Below, piece by piece: positions 1 to 10,739 of a stretch of 64,000 nt of DNA (the stretch's first letter is position 1; each line of letters starts with the position of its first letter). The notes beneath the pieces are model-generated. The model did not search any database. It worked only from the letters and a program-made list of their open reading frames with translations, and was not told where the DNA came from. The stretch covers positions 11,921,501-11,985,500 of the forward strand of contig JAYKKI010000066.1 in NCBI GenBank assembly GCA_039881145.1. The letters run 5' to 3'. The translations under genes and the position numbers were made by a program. This DNA comes from Druceiella hillmani (lineage: Eukaryota > Arthropoda > Insecta > Lepidoptera > Hepialidae).

Positions 1-663
1 CCATAAGATCTGATTTGCTTAGAAACTGTTTGACATAGAAACTTGAAATTTAGTTTAGTGGTATGTAAATAGCGGACTAACCCACATATATCCAGATAAT
101 TATCACTCAAAACTTCATGCGGAAGTTTTAAACGATAAAAAACACTGGATTTTTTAAAATATTTCTTTAACCGTATAGTATCAATTGGATAGAAATTTTT
201 TTGACATTTTATATGTGATAGTTCCAGAGATATTGCTGAAAATGTCTAAAAATTCGTTTAACGTAGAAAATTAGGTACAGTTATAAATAGATATAATTAT
301 AAATTGATACAATTTTAATTATAAATTTGGTATAATTATAAAGCATATTAATTCGACTTTATTTACACGAAAGCAATTAATGCACGACAGTTTTTATGTG
401 GAAATTTTTGAAAAGCAAATGAGTTTTTTATTATTTCATATATTTTGTCATAATGTTAGTCATATTATAAACTGTTGTATACATGAGTGTACACTTAGGC
501 ATATATAAACATTTATAAGTATATGGTATTTTCATCAAACTTTCTGTTCGTCCTTAACAGGTATGTTTATGGTGATAATAACTAGCTGTATTTAGGTAAA
601 GGAATTATGCATACAATTTTTTTTGTTAACAAAAATTAATTGTCTCTGTTATGTTTATACTAC
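1..663. other. AT-rich DNA, no gene seen
   Basis: No open frame, conserved domain or structured repeat was recognised. The stretch contains short A and T runs and runs up to the first fold-back copy. Confidence 0.6.
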
Positions 664-873
664 AGAAAATTTAATTCACAATTAAATGAAACTACGTGAT
701 GTACAAGATGCTAAACAGATGCAAAAAATCTTTGCTAATAGCCCACCTGAAGATGTTATAATACAACGAAACCTAGGTTGTGACAAAGAACTTAAAGAAA
801 GTAAAAATAATACTACATCACGTAGTTCTTTTTAATTGTGAATAATGAATTTCTATAAAATTAACCCCAATAT
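664..873. repeat. Fold-back element, copy A (left arm truncated)
   Basis: The copy has a terminal inverted repeat whose left end reads ATTAAATGAAACTACGTGAT and whose right end reads ATCACGTAGTT. The right arm is long and carries the family landmarks in order: CCACCTGAAGATGTT, AACGAAACCTAGG, AAAGAACTTAAAGAAAGT. The left arm is reduced to about 22 bp, so the copy cannot form the full hairpin. The outer motif AATGAATTTCTATAAAATTA follows on the right, as in copies B and F. No coding capacity is visible, so it is non-autonomous. Confidence 0.8.
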
Positions 874-1253
874 TTATAAAATTATATTGTTTTTCTCATT
901 GTGAACGAACTATTATAATTATCACTTTGCCTAATGGAGATGAGCGTTTTGAATATCTTATTTATTTAAATGAATTTTTAATCCGTAGATATTTAAAACA
1001 AAAATATTTTAATATTTCACTCATTCCGGCTGTTGCATTCTCTGCGACATTCAATATTATCAGCTGTAAAAGCCAATAAATATAAGTAAATTTATTTTAT
1101 GTTGATGATCAGGTAAAAAGTTCAAAACATCTATTTTAAATTCTAGGCTTATAATAACGCAAAAAAACTTTTCAATTAAACTTGTACAAGTGAAGCTATG
1201 CTGTATGCTTGCGAATCTGAAAAGAATTAAAATTTTTGGAAGTTAACTATTTA

Positions 1254-1255
<2 letters not shown>

Positions 1256-1349
<94 letters not shown>

Positions 1350-1361
1350 TATATATATATA
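1256..1361. repeat. (TA)n microsatellite
   Basis: About 105 bp of nearly pure TA dinucleotide with one interruption (ATATAAATAT) near 1345. A repeat shared with 7744-7955 begins immediately after it. Confidence 0.97.
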
Positions 1362-1570
1362 CGAAAAATTTGACTTTTTATGTCACACAAATCTATGTCA
1401 TCCACGATCGCAGTGTATCCTAAACATAATCGTTTTCAGAGTTGACGAAATTTATTAGGTAATTTAGATTAAACCTGCAGTGCTTCAAGGCCTCTTTTAA
1501 CTTGTCGAGTTGTTTCCCTTTATCAAGTAAAAAGAATTCGAACAAATATTTTTCTTAGAAGAAAATTCAA
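1362..1570. repeat. Dispersed repeat adjoining a (TA)n tract, copy 1
   Basis: This stretch aligns by eye, in the same orientation, with 7744-7955. Shared blocks are CAGTGTATNCTANACATAAT, then TTCAG, ACGAAATTTATTA, a TCTTTTAACTT-like block and a CAAG-rich block. Both copies start where a (TA)n array ends. There is no recognisable coding signal. It may be the tail of an unclassified element that inserts next to, or creates, TA repeats. Confidence 0.55.
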
Positions 1571-1581
1571 TATATAAATAA

Positions 1582-1586
<5 letters not shown>

Positions 1587-1643
<57 letters not shown>
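1587..1643. repeat. (TA)n microsatellite
   Basis: TA dinucleotide array preceded by imperfect ATAAATA units; it closes repeat copy 1 on its right-hand side, so that copy lies between two TA arrays. Confidence 0.95.
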
Positions 1644-1646
<3 letters not shown>

Positions 1647-4220
1647 GCATACTTATATCAATTCATATGAAAACTGTGTGCCGTTTAAGTAATAAAATTT
1701 ATATTACGTTAAATTTTAAATTAACTGAAAATATATCAAAAAAACTAAAGGTTAAGGATAAACTATGTATAAACATATCTTTGATGTTCATAAATTTTTT
1801 TTTTAAATAAATTTATAAAAAAATATATCATATTTAAATTCATGCCACAATAATAACTTTTCATTTGACACCCTACACGATAACTTTGAATTTTTTTTTA
1901 TTCCTTAATTTACCCCCTGAACTTAAACCCGAAAATCGAAATTTTCGTTAGTAAAGAGACGTTCTTGGACTATAACGCGTTTCTTGAAGAAGCAAAAAAA
2001 ACTGTTAAATAAGAGTACAAGCCTGTCTATGACGATTACTTACATATATAAACTTTTAAAAGTATATGGTATTTTTACTAAACTATTTAAAAATATAATT
2101 CACATAATTTCATTTCTTGCACGAAAGTCGCTTTTAAATACTGTGAATTTCCCGAAGAACCATTAGGTTTGCAACCATCGCTTTAATTCTCCCTTATACC
2201 TCTTAACGTTCGATAACGGAAAAAATGTCTTCAAAGTTTTTTAGACAAACATATTATTAACTTTTTTTAAATTGTATTTCGCGCATATTTGGCTCTCAGA
2301 AAGCAGTTCTAGACGCTATCCTTAATAACCCGATAGGGAAGCTTATTTTGTTTGGAATATAGAATTTAAAAGGAATTACTTGACAAAATGACCACTTAAG
2401 AAACATTACGTGCTTAAATATCAATTTTAACTCGAGTATATGCTAAGATGTGTAACTCTTCAAGCGATATATCTTATATAAAATTTTGTCTTTAAATAAA
2501 GGCAATCAGTTATTTACCAAAACCCGTAAACGAAGATGTGTGTTTCTTTGAAATGCCGTCTTGCCTTCTTGCATTACACTGAAAATCGTCAAAAAACGTG
2601 CTCGATACCATACATATTCAGTTCACGGCTCAAAGTCAATGTTAAAGGCGTTAATTCAAAGTTAAGACATGATTTGTATTTAATATTATATTTATTACAA
2701 ATAACCATGTTATATGTTATATGTCGTTATATTTTATCAATAGGCAAATTATCGAAGTGGGCAACCGATATAAATAAATCTATTAAAAAGTTTGGATAAC
2801 AAGAGATGAAAAATATTCGAGTTAAAACAAATACAACTCCTAAATCAATTACTGCCTATGTCGGAAGAAAACAATTTTAACCTTATTCCAAACTATTATA
2901 AATTTACCGTCAAATTGTATATTTCAAATTATACATATTTTTTAAAATTTAATTTGAAAGGAATATTGAATTTGAAAGCATAAAACTTTAGCTGAAATAT
3001 GTTGTCAACATTTGAACAAATAACCATTCCACTTTGAATGTAATCAGACGTTGATACGTTCTAACGCTTGGTAAATATATTCCATGTTATTTCACGAAAA
3101 ATACAACGCACATTTTAGTCTTGCGTGGTAATTTACTGCCGCCAGCCGCAATATTTTAAGATCCCTTGAGTAAATATGTTCGTGATAATGTCATATTTGA
3201 CATATGTAGTTTATGTTATCGGGCAAAATATAGATAACGTTTTTAAATAAAGTACCAGCTAACCAAAATTCTGACTATTCGTTATCATAAAAATTATTTG
3301 CAATGTTTCTTCAGTAAAAAAATTGCAATATAATTTGGATCGACTTCGAATTTACATTACAATATACAATACATTTTTTTAGTTATGTAACAGTCCAGCA
3401 CCTATGGGAGTCAATCTTTAAAAAAGGAAGTGTTATTTGGAATAAATCTTATAATTTATAAATGATTTAGTTATAATGTTCTAGCAGAAGATGACTCTCC
3501 TATTACTCACTTATTTTCTTTAGTGAAGTAAGTCTTCACACATGCTTTTATATTGCTGAGGTATTTGACTAATTTTTTCAATTCAAAAAAGTTTTAATCA
3601 GATTGAAATATCAGTCCAAATCTGAATCGGTTTTAATTACAAGGTAAAATTTTGATAAGTAGACGCTTTGTTTAAATTGGTATTCCATTTATTTTTTTGA
3701 TTAAAGATGTAGGATATCATATAATACGGTATTTCTTTTTTTTATCTAGAAAAGTTTTTCAGCACGTATTTCTTCATATGTGGATTTAAAATTTTTAAAT
3801 ATTTAGTACAATGATAATATTTTATTTAATTAAATGGCAATTAAGATCGTAATAACGAATTTATGGTTTTATCATTGTTTTCATTCAAATATTACTAATT
3901 TTCGTCTAAAAAATGGATTCTTTTTGCACAACATTTTTTTAAATAAATCAATAAATATACAGCACTTGTTGTGAAACTAAAATGAAAGCAAAAATAAAAA
4001 AAATCATGTAAATTTAATTTGCACTTTGGCAACATATCCTGGATATGATCATTCAAGAAACGATTACGACCGACTTTTGAAATCATATTAAAAAAATATA
4101 TAAAATATATTTAAAAAAGATCCTCGCATGAAATACGTCGTAAACAAGAATTCACCCGTTTGGACGTTAAATTCAATAAAAAGTTTAGAGCGAGTGAATT
4201 CTCACCGATCGTTTTTCTTT
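1644..4220. other. AT-rich intergenic DNA, no gene seen
   Basis: The short open frames at 1984-2166 and 2536-2799 have no recognisable domain, no plausible splice context and the same base composition as the flanks; they are treated as chance. An imperfect inverted pair GAATTCAC/GTGAATTC lies near 4149-4200. Confidence 0.5.
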
Positions 4221-4269
4221 AACCTACTTTTACCACTCAATGCCATCTTAATGAAGGTAAAAGTAGGTT
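4221..4269. repeat. Perfect 14-bp inverted repeat (hairpin)
   Basis: The arms AACCTACTTTTACC (4221-4234) and GGTAAAAGTAGGTT (4256-4269) are exact reverse complements separated by 21 bp. No T-run terminator or other known context makes it a named element. It lies about 400 bp left of the fold-back cluster and does not share that family's sequence. Confidence 0.8.
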
Positions 4270-4663
4270 TCCCTTGCGCTACATAGTTTAGATGAGTTCG
4301 TAAATAAACTATTGTAGCTTCTATATTTTTCACTATATTTTTTTGGTGATAATGTTGTCGCAGTGAAATTTGATTGAGCCTTTAGGTTCAAAACAATATA
4401 TATGTTACTTAAAACCATAATGTTTAAAACAACATATGTATTATTTTAAAATATTTACATAATTTTGTATTCATTAAGTTCAGTTAAGTTTTTCATCGCT
4501 ACTTTACCCATTACTGTTAGCGTTACAATATTTAGCCTGAAATATTTTTTAAATAATGAGCTTTCTAATACAAGAACAACGAATTTTTTTTTCAACGAAC
4601 ATCGTATTTTTGTAATCGGACGATTTTGCTTGAGCGCTTGGCCATAATTTAAGAAAAGTTATG

Positions 4664-4874
4664 TACAATTAAATTAAACTACGTGATGTAATATTATTTT
4701 TTACTTTCTTTAAGTTTTTTACCACGACCTAGGTTTCGTAGCAAAGATTTTTGCTAATAAGATATTGTAATACAACGAAACCTAGGTCGTAGTAAAGATC
4801 TTAAAGAAAGTAGAAATAATACTACATCACGTAGTTTCATTTAATTGTTTATAATGAATTTCTACAAAATTATT
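4664..4874. repeat. Fold-back element, copy B (both arms)
   Basis: A palindromic unit: the left arm runs ATTAAACTACGTGATGTA, TTTACTTTCTTTAAG, ACCACGACCTAGGTTTCG, and the right arm gives the reverse complements in reverse order. The centre is a short loop around GCAAAGATTTTTGCTAATA. The long central core present in copy C is missing. The outer motif TAATGAATTTCTACAAAATTA follows and is inverted at the left of copy C, so B and C sit head to head about 30 bp apart. Confidence 0.85.
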
Positions 4875-4902
4875 TTCAAAAGTGATGTAGTTAAATATTG
4901 AA

Positions 4903-5492
4903 TATATTTGGTGTCAATTTTGTAGAAATTCATTATTCACACTTAAATGAAACTACGTGATGTAGTATTATTTCTACTTTCTTTAATTTCTTTACCACGA
5001 CCTAAGTTTTGCTGTATTACAACATCTTCAGGTGGGATATTAGAAAAGATTAACTCTTAGGAACAACCAACAGCATTTATATGTTTCAAACACAATAGCG
5101 GAAGCCTGGTTTGTGCGGATTTTTCCATTGCTTATGTTACTGAGTTTATTGCAGGGGCGCAGTGTAGGTTTTATTATATTATCGAGAGTTATACAAACAA
5201 CAACAAAAGCCGTCACCACCTGGCTGAAGGATTGTATAACTCTCGGTAATATAATAAAACCTACACTGCGCCCCTGAAATAAACTTACCAATATAAGCAA
5301 TGGAAAAATCCGCACAAACCAGGCTTCCGCTATATTGTGTTTGAAACATTTAAATGCTGTTGGTTGTTCCTAAGAGTTAATCTTTGCTAATATCCCACCT
5401 GAAGATATTGTAATACAACGAAACCTAGGTCGTGGTAAAGAAATTAAAGAAAGTAGAAGTAATACTACATCACGTAGTTTCATTTAAGTGTG
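4903..5492. repeat. Fold-back element, copy C: giant palindrome with unique core
   Basis: The left arm (about 4938-5196) and right arm (about 5232-5492) are near-perfect reverse complements of about 260 bp, separated by a 35 bp loop containing ACAACAACAAAAGCCGTCAC. The outer part of each arm is the family sequence (ACTACGTGATGTAG, CCACGACCTA, ATCTTCAGGTGGGATATTAG). The inner part, about 155 bp, is seen only in this copy and includes GGAACAACCAACAGCATTTA, AGCCTGGTTTGTGCGGATTT and GGGGCGCAGTGTAGGTTTTA. A transcript would fold into one very long hairpin. The arms differ at a few bases only, suggesting a young insertion or ongoing arm-to-arm conversion. No transposase is encoded. Confidence 0.9.
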
Positions 5493-6281
5493 ATGTAGTT
5501 AACTTACTTTAGTTAAACAGAATATTATTAAAAAATACTACACACAACTTGATTGTCCGATTTTACTTTTCACATTTTCGTTGCAAATAAAACAATAACG
5601 GATTATACGTATAGTTTTATTTTATCCTTAAAACATAAATTAAAGGCAAAATACATACTACCTTACAGCCAAGCAGCGTACTGAAGAGTCTTTATTAAGT
5701 TTGTATGATACAATATCTTTTTGTATTATATATTTCAAAACATGATAGCGCTTTACAAAAGCAATATGCTGTTTTACATTGTATCTAATGAAATAGCTTG
5801 ACTGATTAAATTAATTCATTAACTTGCTAGTTTGACTGGTCATAAAATTGAAACAGAATGTGACCTTCGTTTTCTGTGCACAGCTACGCGTCCTATTTTT
5901 CTTGTACTATGAATTTTGGTTTCGTGTATGTGGATTATGTTGTTTATCGAAATAACCTAGATTTCTTCTAGTCTTTTTTTTGTTTACATTACATACGTAT
6001 TTGCGCTTTAATACCATTTTTTCTCAATATAATCCATAAGAATACATTTATAAGCATTACATTCATGGGAAATGCAGAGGCAGTGCTGCAACGTATCTTT
6101 TTCGCGAAGAGAAGACTGGACCGGACTGAAGGATCTGAGAAAATCTGTGCCTCTTGCGTGTTTGGAAAATAGAATACATGCAGAGTATCGTAGTGAATCA
6201 GGATTACCTAATTTGAATTAGGAGACGATTTATGACAAACCGCAAGTTCAATCTAACCTTGGTCTCTAATTAACCAAAGTA
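5493..6281. other. AT-rich DNA; possible decayed transposon sequence at its right end
   Basis: 5493-6060 shows nothing recognisable. From about 6061 to 6173 the base composition is less AT-biased and a short frame starting at an ATG is open (NAEAVLQRIFF near its start). Because a transposase fragment follows at 6282 this may be more of the same dead element, but no motif confirms it. Confidence 0.4.
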
Positions 6282-6416
6282 AATACAGAAATATCGGTTC
6301 TTTTGGAAAATCTATATTTAAGAACATGGAAGTTAATGTTGCTTCAAAATGATGGCTGTCCAGCTTACTATGCACGACAAACTTATATTACTCAATTAAG
6401 GAACAACATATCCTAA
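6282..6416 (+). pseudogene. Tc1/mariner-superfamily transposase fragment (second catalytic Asp region)
   Basis: One frame reads LLENLYLRTWKLM followed by LLQNDGCPAYYARQ and ends at TAA (6414-6416). This resembles the segment around the second catalytic aspartate of IS630-Tc1-mariner transposases, commonly LLENVPL...FQQDG-P-H(Y/F)-R. The D of QND (codon 6351-6353) would be that catalytic residue. Neither the downstream SPDLTPLDF block nor the upstream first-aspartate block (WTDE) is visible, and no inverted repeats were found, so this is a fragment of a dead copy. It is not the same sequence as the element at 27026-28550, although both belong to the same broad superfamily. The assignment rests on motif memory alone. 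Confidence 0.6.
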
Positions 6417-7631
6417 TCGTTTTTAAATTTCTAACTGCGGTATTTGCAGTGGTTTACTTATGATAGGGAAACTTTACATCTGTGCATGCATGTGTACATG
6501 CATGTGTATTTTAATAGAGCAAAATCATCTCATAGACCTTAGATTGAAGAATTGGATTGTTCCAAGCTTACAGGAAAGACGCATTGTAATACTGACGAAC
6601 TAGCATAAATGAAAAATGTACCCGCTTAATCGTCAATAGATAAGGAATGAAGAAGAAACACCTCAACCGAATCAAGTATGCTGCTCTGCTAATTTAAATT
6701 CTGTAAGTTTTTTTTTTATAAAGTCTTATCATTTTGAAAAGTATTTCGAAAAATAATATAAACCAAGTTCAACATAATATTCTCTCCTTTAATATAAGAC
6801 TAAAGCGATTAAAAATAAAACTAAATAAGAAACAAACTTTCATAAATACTGCATTGAAAAAAAAATAAACATTCAATCGGTTTTCTCAGTCCATTCTGTA
6901 AGCACTTTAGTGTCAGCCATGTTTCTTATTGAACCATGTTTCTTATTTGCATGTAAAAACGTAGTACCCTTTTCCACAAAAAAATTTGCTTCTCAAATTA
7001 ATATTAGGTAAATGAAAATACTTAAAATACTTAATATTTTATTTATATTTCAAGATAAAGCATCCCGCAATTTTGCCCTTATATATTATACTCAAAAAAA
7101 ATGTGGCTTACACTAAAGTCTTTACAGAGAGAAAATATGGTTTATACTTATTTTTGCTTTTAGTGCCGTATTTAGGAAAGCGTGTTTTTTTTAGTTCTTT
7201 AAATTATTAGTTTTTTTTACTACTAAGGTTGGTAAAATAGAAATAGCATATGGAGAACATATTTTTGTTTACAAAGCCATGACCGTGCATTTATTTTTTT
7301 TTCTTTTTTAATATATTTTGTTCAAATAACTTGTTCAATTAAGCAATCTTTAATTATTTTTTGCTTACTTCATTTTTAACCTATAATATTCTATTTATTT
7401 AAATGAAACCCCGGACTATGTTTATCAAAATTAATAAATCTGTTTAGCTCCTACGTGGGAACTAACTTATATAAATTGATGCACTGTTAAAATCGTAACG
7501 CTTCCTTTTTGGCTCCGTGGTATTTGGAGAAAAAAGGAAGCAAACTTCCATCGGCGAAAAAAATGTTAGCGATTTTTCATAGATTGATAATTGAAAATGT
7601 AGATTAATTCAATTAAGGTAAAAAGGTAATT
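6417..7631. other. AT-rich DNA, no gene seen
   Basis: A small direct repeat (CATGTTTCTTATT, twice near 6919-6950) is present. Nothing else was recognised. Confidence 0.5.
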
Positions 7632-7659
7632 TATATAGATATATATATATATACATATT

Positions 7660-7743
<84 letters not shown>
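7632..7743. repeat. (TA)n microsatellite with higher-order unit
   Basis: The TA array is interrupted twice by the same string ACATATTTATAT, about 40 bp apart, so part of the array appears to have expanded as a longer unit. Confidence 0.95.
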
Positions 7744-7746
<3 letters not shown>

Positions 7747-7955
7747 GTAAAATATAACTTACTATATTGCATTAATTAGTGTCATATACGGTCACAGTGT
7801 ATGCTATACATAATCATCTTCAGTGTTTACGAAATTTATTAAGCGTTTTAAAAGCGGATATTACGTTAGACTCTCTTAACTTTTTGAAAACGGGAAAACA
7901 ATTTCAAGTGGAAAATTATTGCTACTCTCCAACAGACTTTTTTCTTACCAGAGAA
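7744..7955. repeat. Dispersed repeat adjoining a (TA)n tract, copy 2
   Basis: This is the partner of 1362-1570. Shared order of blocks: ACGTAAAATATAACTTA-like start, CACAGTGTATGCTATACAT, CATCTTCAG, ACGAAATTTATTA, a TCTTAACTT block and TTTTTTCTTACCAGAG-like end. The short frames at 7779-7964 and 7919-8122 overlap it but are not conserved in copy 1, so they are not regarded as genes. Confidence 0.55.
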
Positions 7956-9614
7956 CTCAATTAATTTTTTATGTTTATTTAATTAGAAGTTGTTTTAAAG
8001 CAACATATTTATACAATAGGACTATACGGCAAAACCCAAATAAAACAAATACCTGTACATATAGCATTCGGTTAGTATTTACAAAAAAAAGTAATATGTC
8101 GGTAACTGTTCAACCTTGCTAAATCTACAGCATGTCGTACCGTTGGCATTTGGCGACAATTAATCTAAATTAATATCTCATAGTAATACTCCGTAAAGTA
8201 ATCAGGTATTCTAAAATACTTTTTAAAATATTATTTGCCTTTTAATCACTTTTAATTTGTCGTATAAATATTCACTAATTATATTTACAAAATAAAAGAT
8301 GATATAAATAATAGGTAAATGGAGTTGTTTAAAATCATTTCCGTAATTTAGACTTTAATTAACGGAGATAAATTAAGATTGAACTGAAATATGAGCTGGC
8401 ATTTCTTAAGTGGTGTTTGCCGTCAAACGCTAAATATTCATTGCCGAAAAAAGAACGAGCTCATGACACAAATAATTATTTCATTAAAATACAATAAATA
8501 TACCCGGAAGCGCTTTATCATCAATCTGTTAATGAAAATTACTTTGATCGTTGGGTGGCTCAAAAATAAAACCCAATTAAGTTTATAATCTACGTAGATA
8601 TAATTTTATATACATATACAATTTTTCCTACATTTTGTTTGGATGTGTAATGAAAATTTAACTACATTTTTCCAGTTATATTTTGTTAATCGAACTTAAA
8701 TGTAACATTTTATTATATCTGAGGCAGTAAATGAGAATGTACTTACTTATATTACATGAAGTTTATGGATTGTCAGAAAACAGTGATTGAAAACGTGAAA
8801 AAAATAAAACCTTTTTAAGATTGAAAGTTTTGAGTTACGTACTTTGCATATATATTTTCTATTCTTCTCAGCCACAATGTAGCGCATTCAAGAGAATTTG
8901 AAATTAATGTTATTTATAAATAAAATATTAACGAGTCCTAAAACGAACTGATATAATAAAATACATCATCAAAACATAACTTTCTCTCTTTTGGTGTAGG
9001 GTATTCAGGTAGGTAACAAAATATTGATATGAACATAAAAAGTATATAGCCAAGTTTAAAATGAATGTCACATTTATCTTAAATATTTTTAAACGAAACA
9101 AATATTTGTCACTGTCTTCCAAAAATGTAACAATTGACTTTAACTATTTAAGGATTCGTTTCTAATCTCGCACCGTTTTTTGAATTTTTTATTGAGTTCG
9201 AGAATAAGTCGAGTACCATAGATAAAGAAATATGGTAAATATTACACGCAAACAAAATAATTGTACATGTCAAATATGGACTACTTTCGATAAAGAAAAA
9301 AAGTTTGTGAATATGTTATTTTGAGGTAATTTTAAAAACTACCCAACAGGTTTTAAAATTTCGCTGATGAATAACCGATATCCTCATTCAAAAATAGTCT
9401 ATATATCATTCGCTTGTATATAAAGTAGCTGAAAAAAATGTTAAAATTTTAATACCAAGTTAAAAATGCTTCTAGCATATTTTATGCAATATATAAAGTT
9501 GTACAATAATTTTAAAGACATTTAAAAATACAAAACGATGAGACTTTAAAATAATTTTAAGAGGAAATATCAATAATATCAAAGATCAACTCTCTGTACT
9601 GTAAGTAAAAATAA
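7956..9614. other. AT-rich DNA, no gene seen
   Basis: No domain, repeat family member or RNA gene was recognised. Short frames (8391-8588 plus, 8928-9122 minus) look like chance. Confidence 0.5.
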
Positions 9615-9832
9615 ACTATAATAATCTTCACATTAGGTTATCTAAAAATTGGTCACTCGCGTTTGCCTTTTCCCTGTCCACATTCGCAAACTCGATCCAC
9701 TAACATAATTGGGATACTTAGGCGAAATATGTGCTCCGGCAATACGGGCGGCCCCTCGCCACCGTTCTCGCCAAAATTGCAACAGCCAATAGCTGTTTCG
9801 GGTTACGCTCATTACCGGAGAACATATTCCGA
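9615..9832 (+). other. GC-rich island, candidate coding exon
   Basis: A frame is open from 9615 until a TAA at 9834-9836. That stop lies inside a GTAAGT (9833-9838), which is an excellent 5' splice-site match, so a real exon could end at 9832. A possible acceptor, CTTCACATTAG, ends at 9636. The middle of the frame reads MCSGNTGGPSPPF and its end GYAHYRRTYS. The composition is clearly richer in G, C and CpG than the flanks. Against this, the minus strand is also open across the island (9718-10002, 94 codons), and I recognise no protein family on either strand. It could be an exon, a promoter or a piece of an unknown mobile element. Confidence 0.25.
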
Positions 9833-9838
9833 GTAAGT

Positions 9839-10739
9839 ATCTTAATTATTCCGAACAATATACCGGTTACTTTCAAGCAATTGTAGTTCCCGGTGAAAAA
9901 AACATTAGTTATAGCAATACCGTTCCAAATTCGGGGAAAAACTTTTCGAATACTAGGAATTGATTTAAGAACAGTATGCTTTTGCAGAGTACTTTTGCGC
10001 AATTATATGTAGAATTGTCCATACTGGGGACTCCATAGAACCAATTTATTTTACTCTCAGAAGATAATAAAACTTTCAATCTAGGGTATACCTAAACATT
10101 GCCTAAACATTGCTTTCAATTAAAGACGTTAAAAAATAAAAATACAACAAAGAATAAGAGTATACGTGAAGATATTTCAAAAGAAATAGTAAACTTAAAA
10201 AAGGCATAAAAGTATAAAAACATATTTCATTTTTATATTTATTTTATTATCGCGAAAAAAGTAGTGAAAAAATCTAATTATAATTATTTAATAGCTTCAA
10301 TGAGACTGTGGCAGCTTTTGAAATAACTATAAAAGAATATATTTTTAGACAAGATTCAAAGCTTTATTGAAATATTTAAGTAAAATAACAAATGAAATAT
10401 TCCGACAAATATAAACGTGTAGCTTTATCTGGATGGTCCACCTTTTCCCATACACAGACACATAACCCAATACTATCGATGCACTTTTATATTGCAAGCT
10501 TCGTACGAGTATCAATCTATTACGTCAACTATTCAAAATTTTTTTTAGAAAATTAGCTAAAGCTGTTGGGTTTGAATATTCTACAAAGCATTATATGTTA
10601 CGTAAAACTAATATTTATAAAGAACTGATCAAGTGAGTATATTTTTGAAGTTGAAGAAGGTTTTCAATTATTAAAATTATAGTCATAATTTTAAAGGCTG
10701 AATTTCTTAAAGGAAATTTTTACAATAATAGTAGATGTT
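9839..10739. other. Intergenic DNA, composition falls back to AT-rich
   Basis: 9839-10040 still has some GC-rich strings (TTCCCGGTG, TTCGGGGAAAA) that may belong to the island at 9615. The remainder has no recognisable feature. Confidence 0.45.

Noticed and set aside
5040..5315. Minus-strand frame of 91 codons inside the giant palindrome
   Set aside because: It crosses the loop of the inverted repeat, so its second half is the reverse complement of its first. That is an artefact of the fold-back, not a protein.
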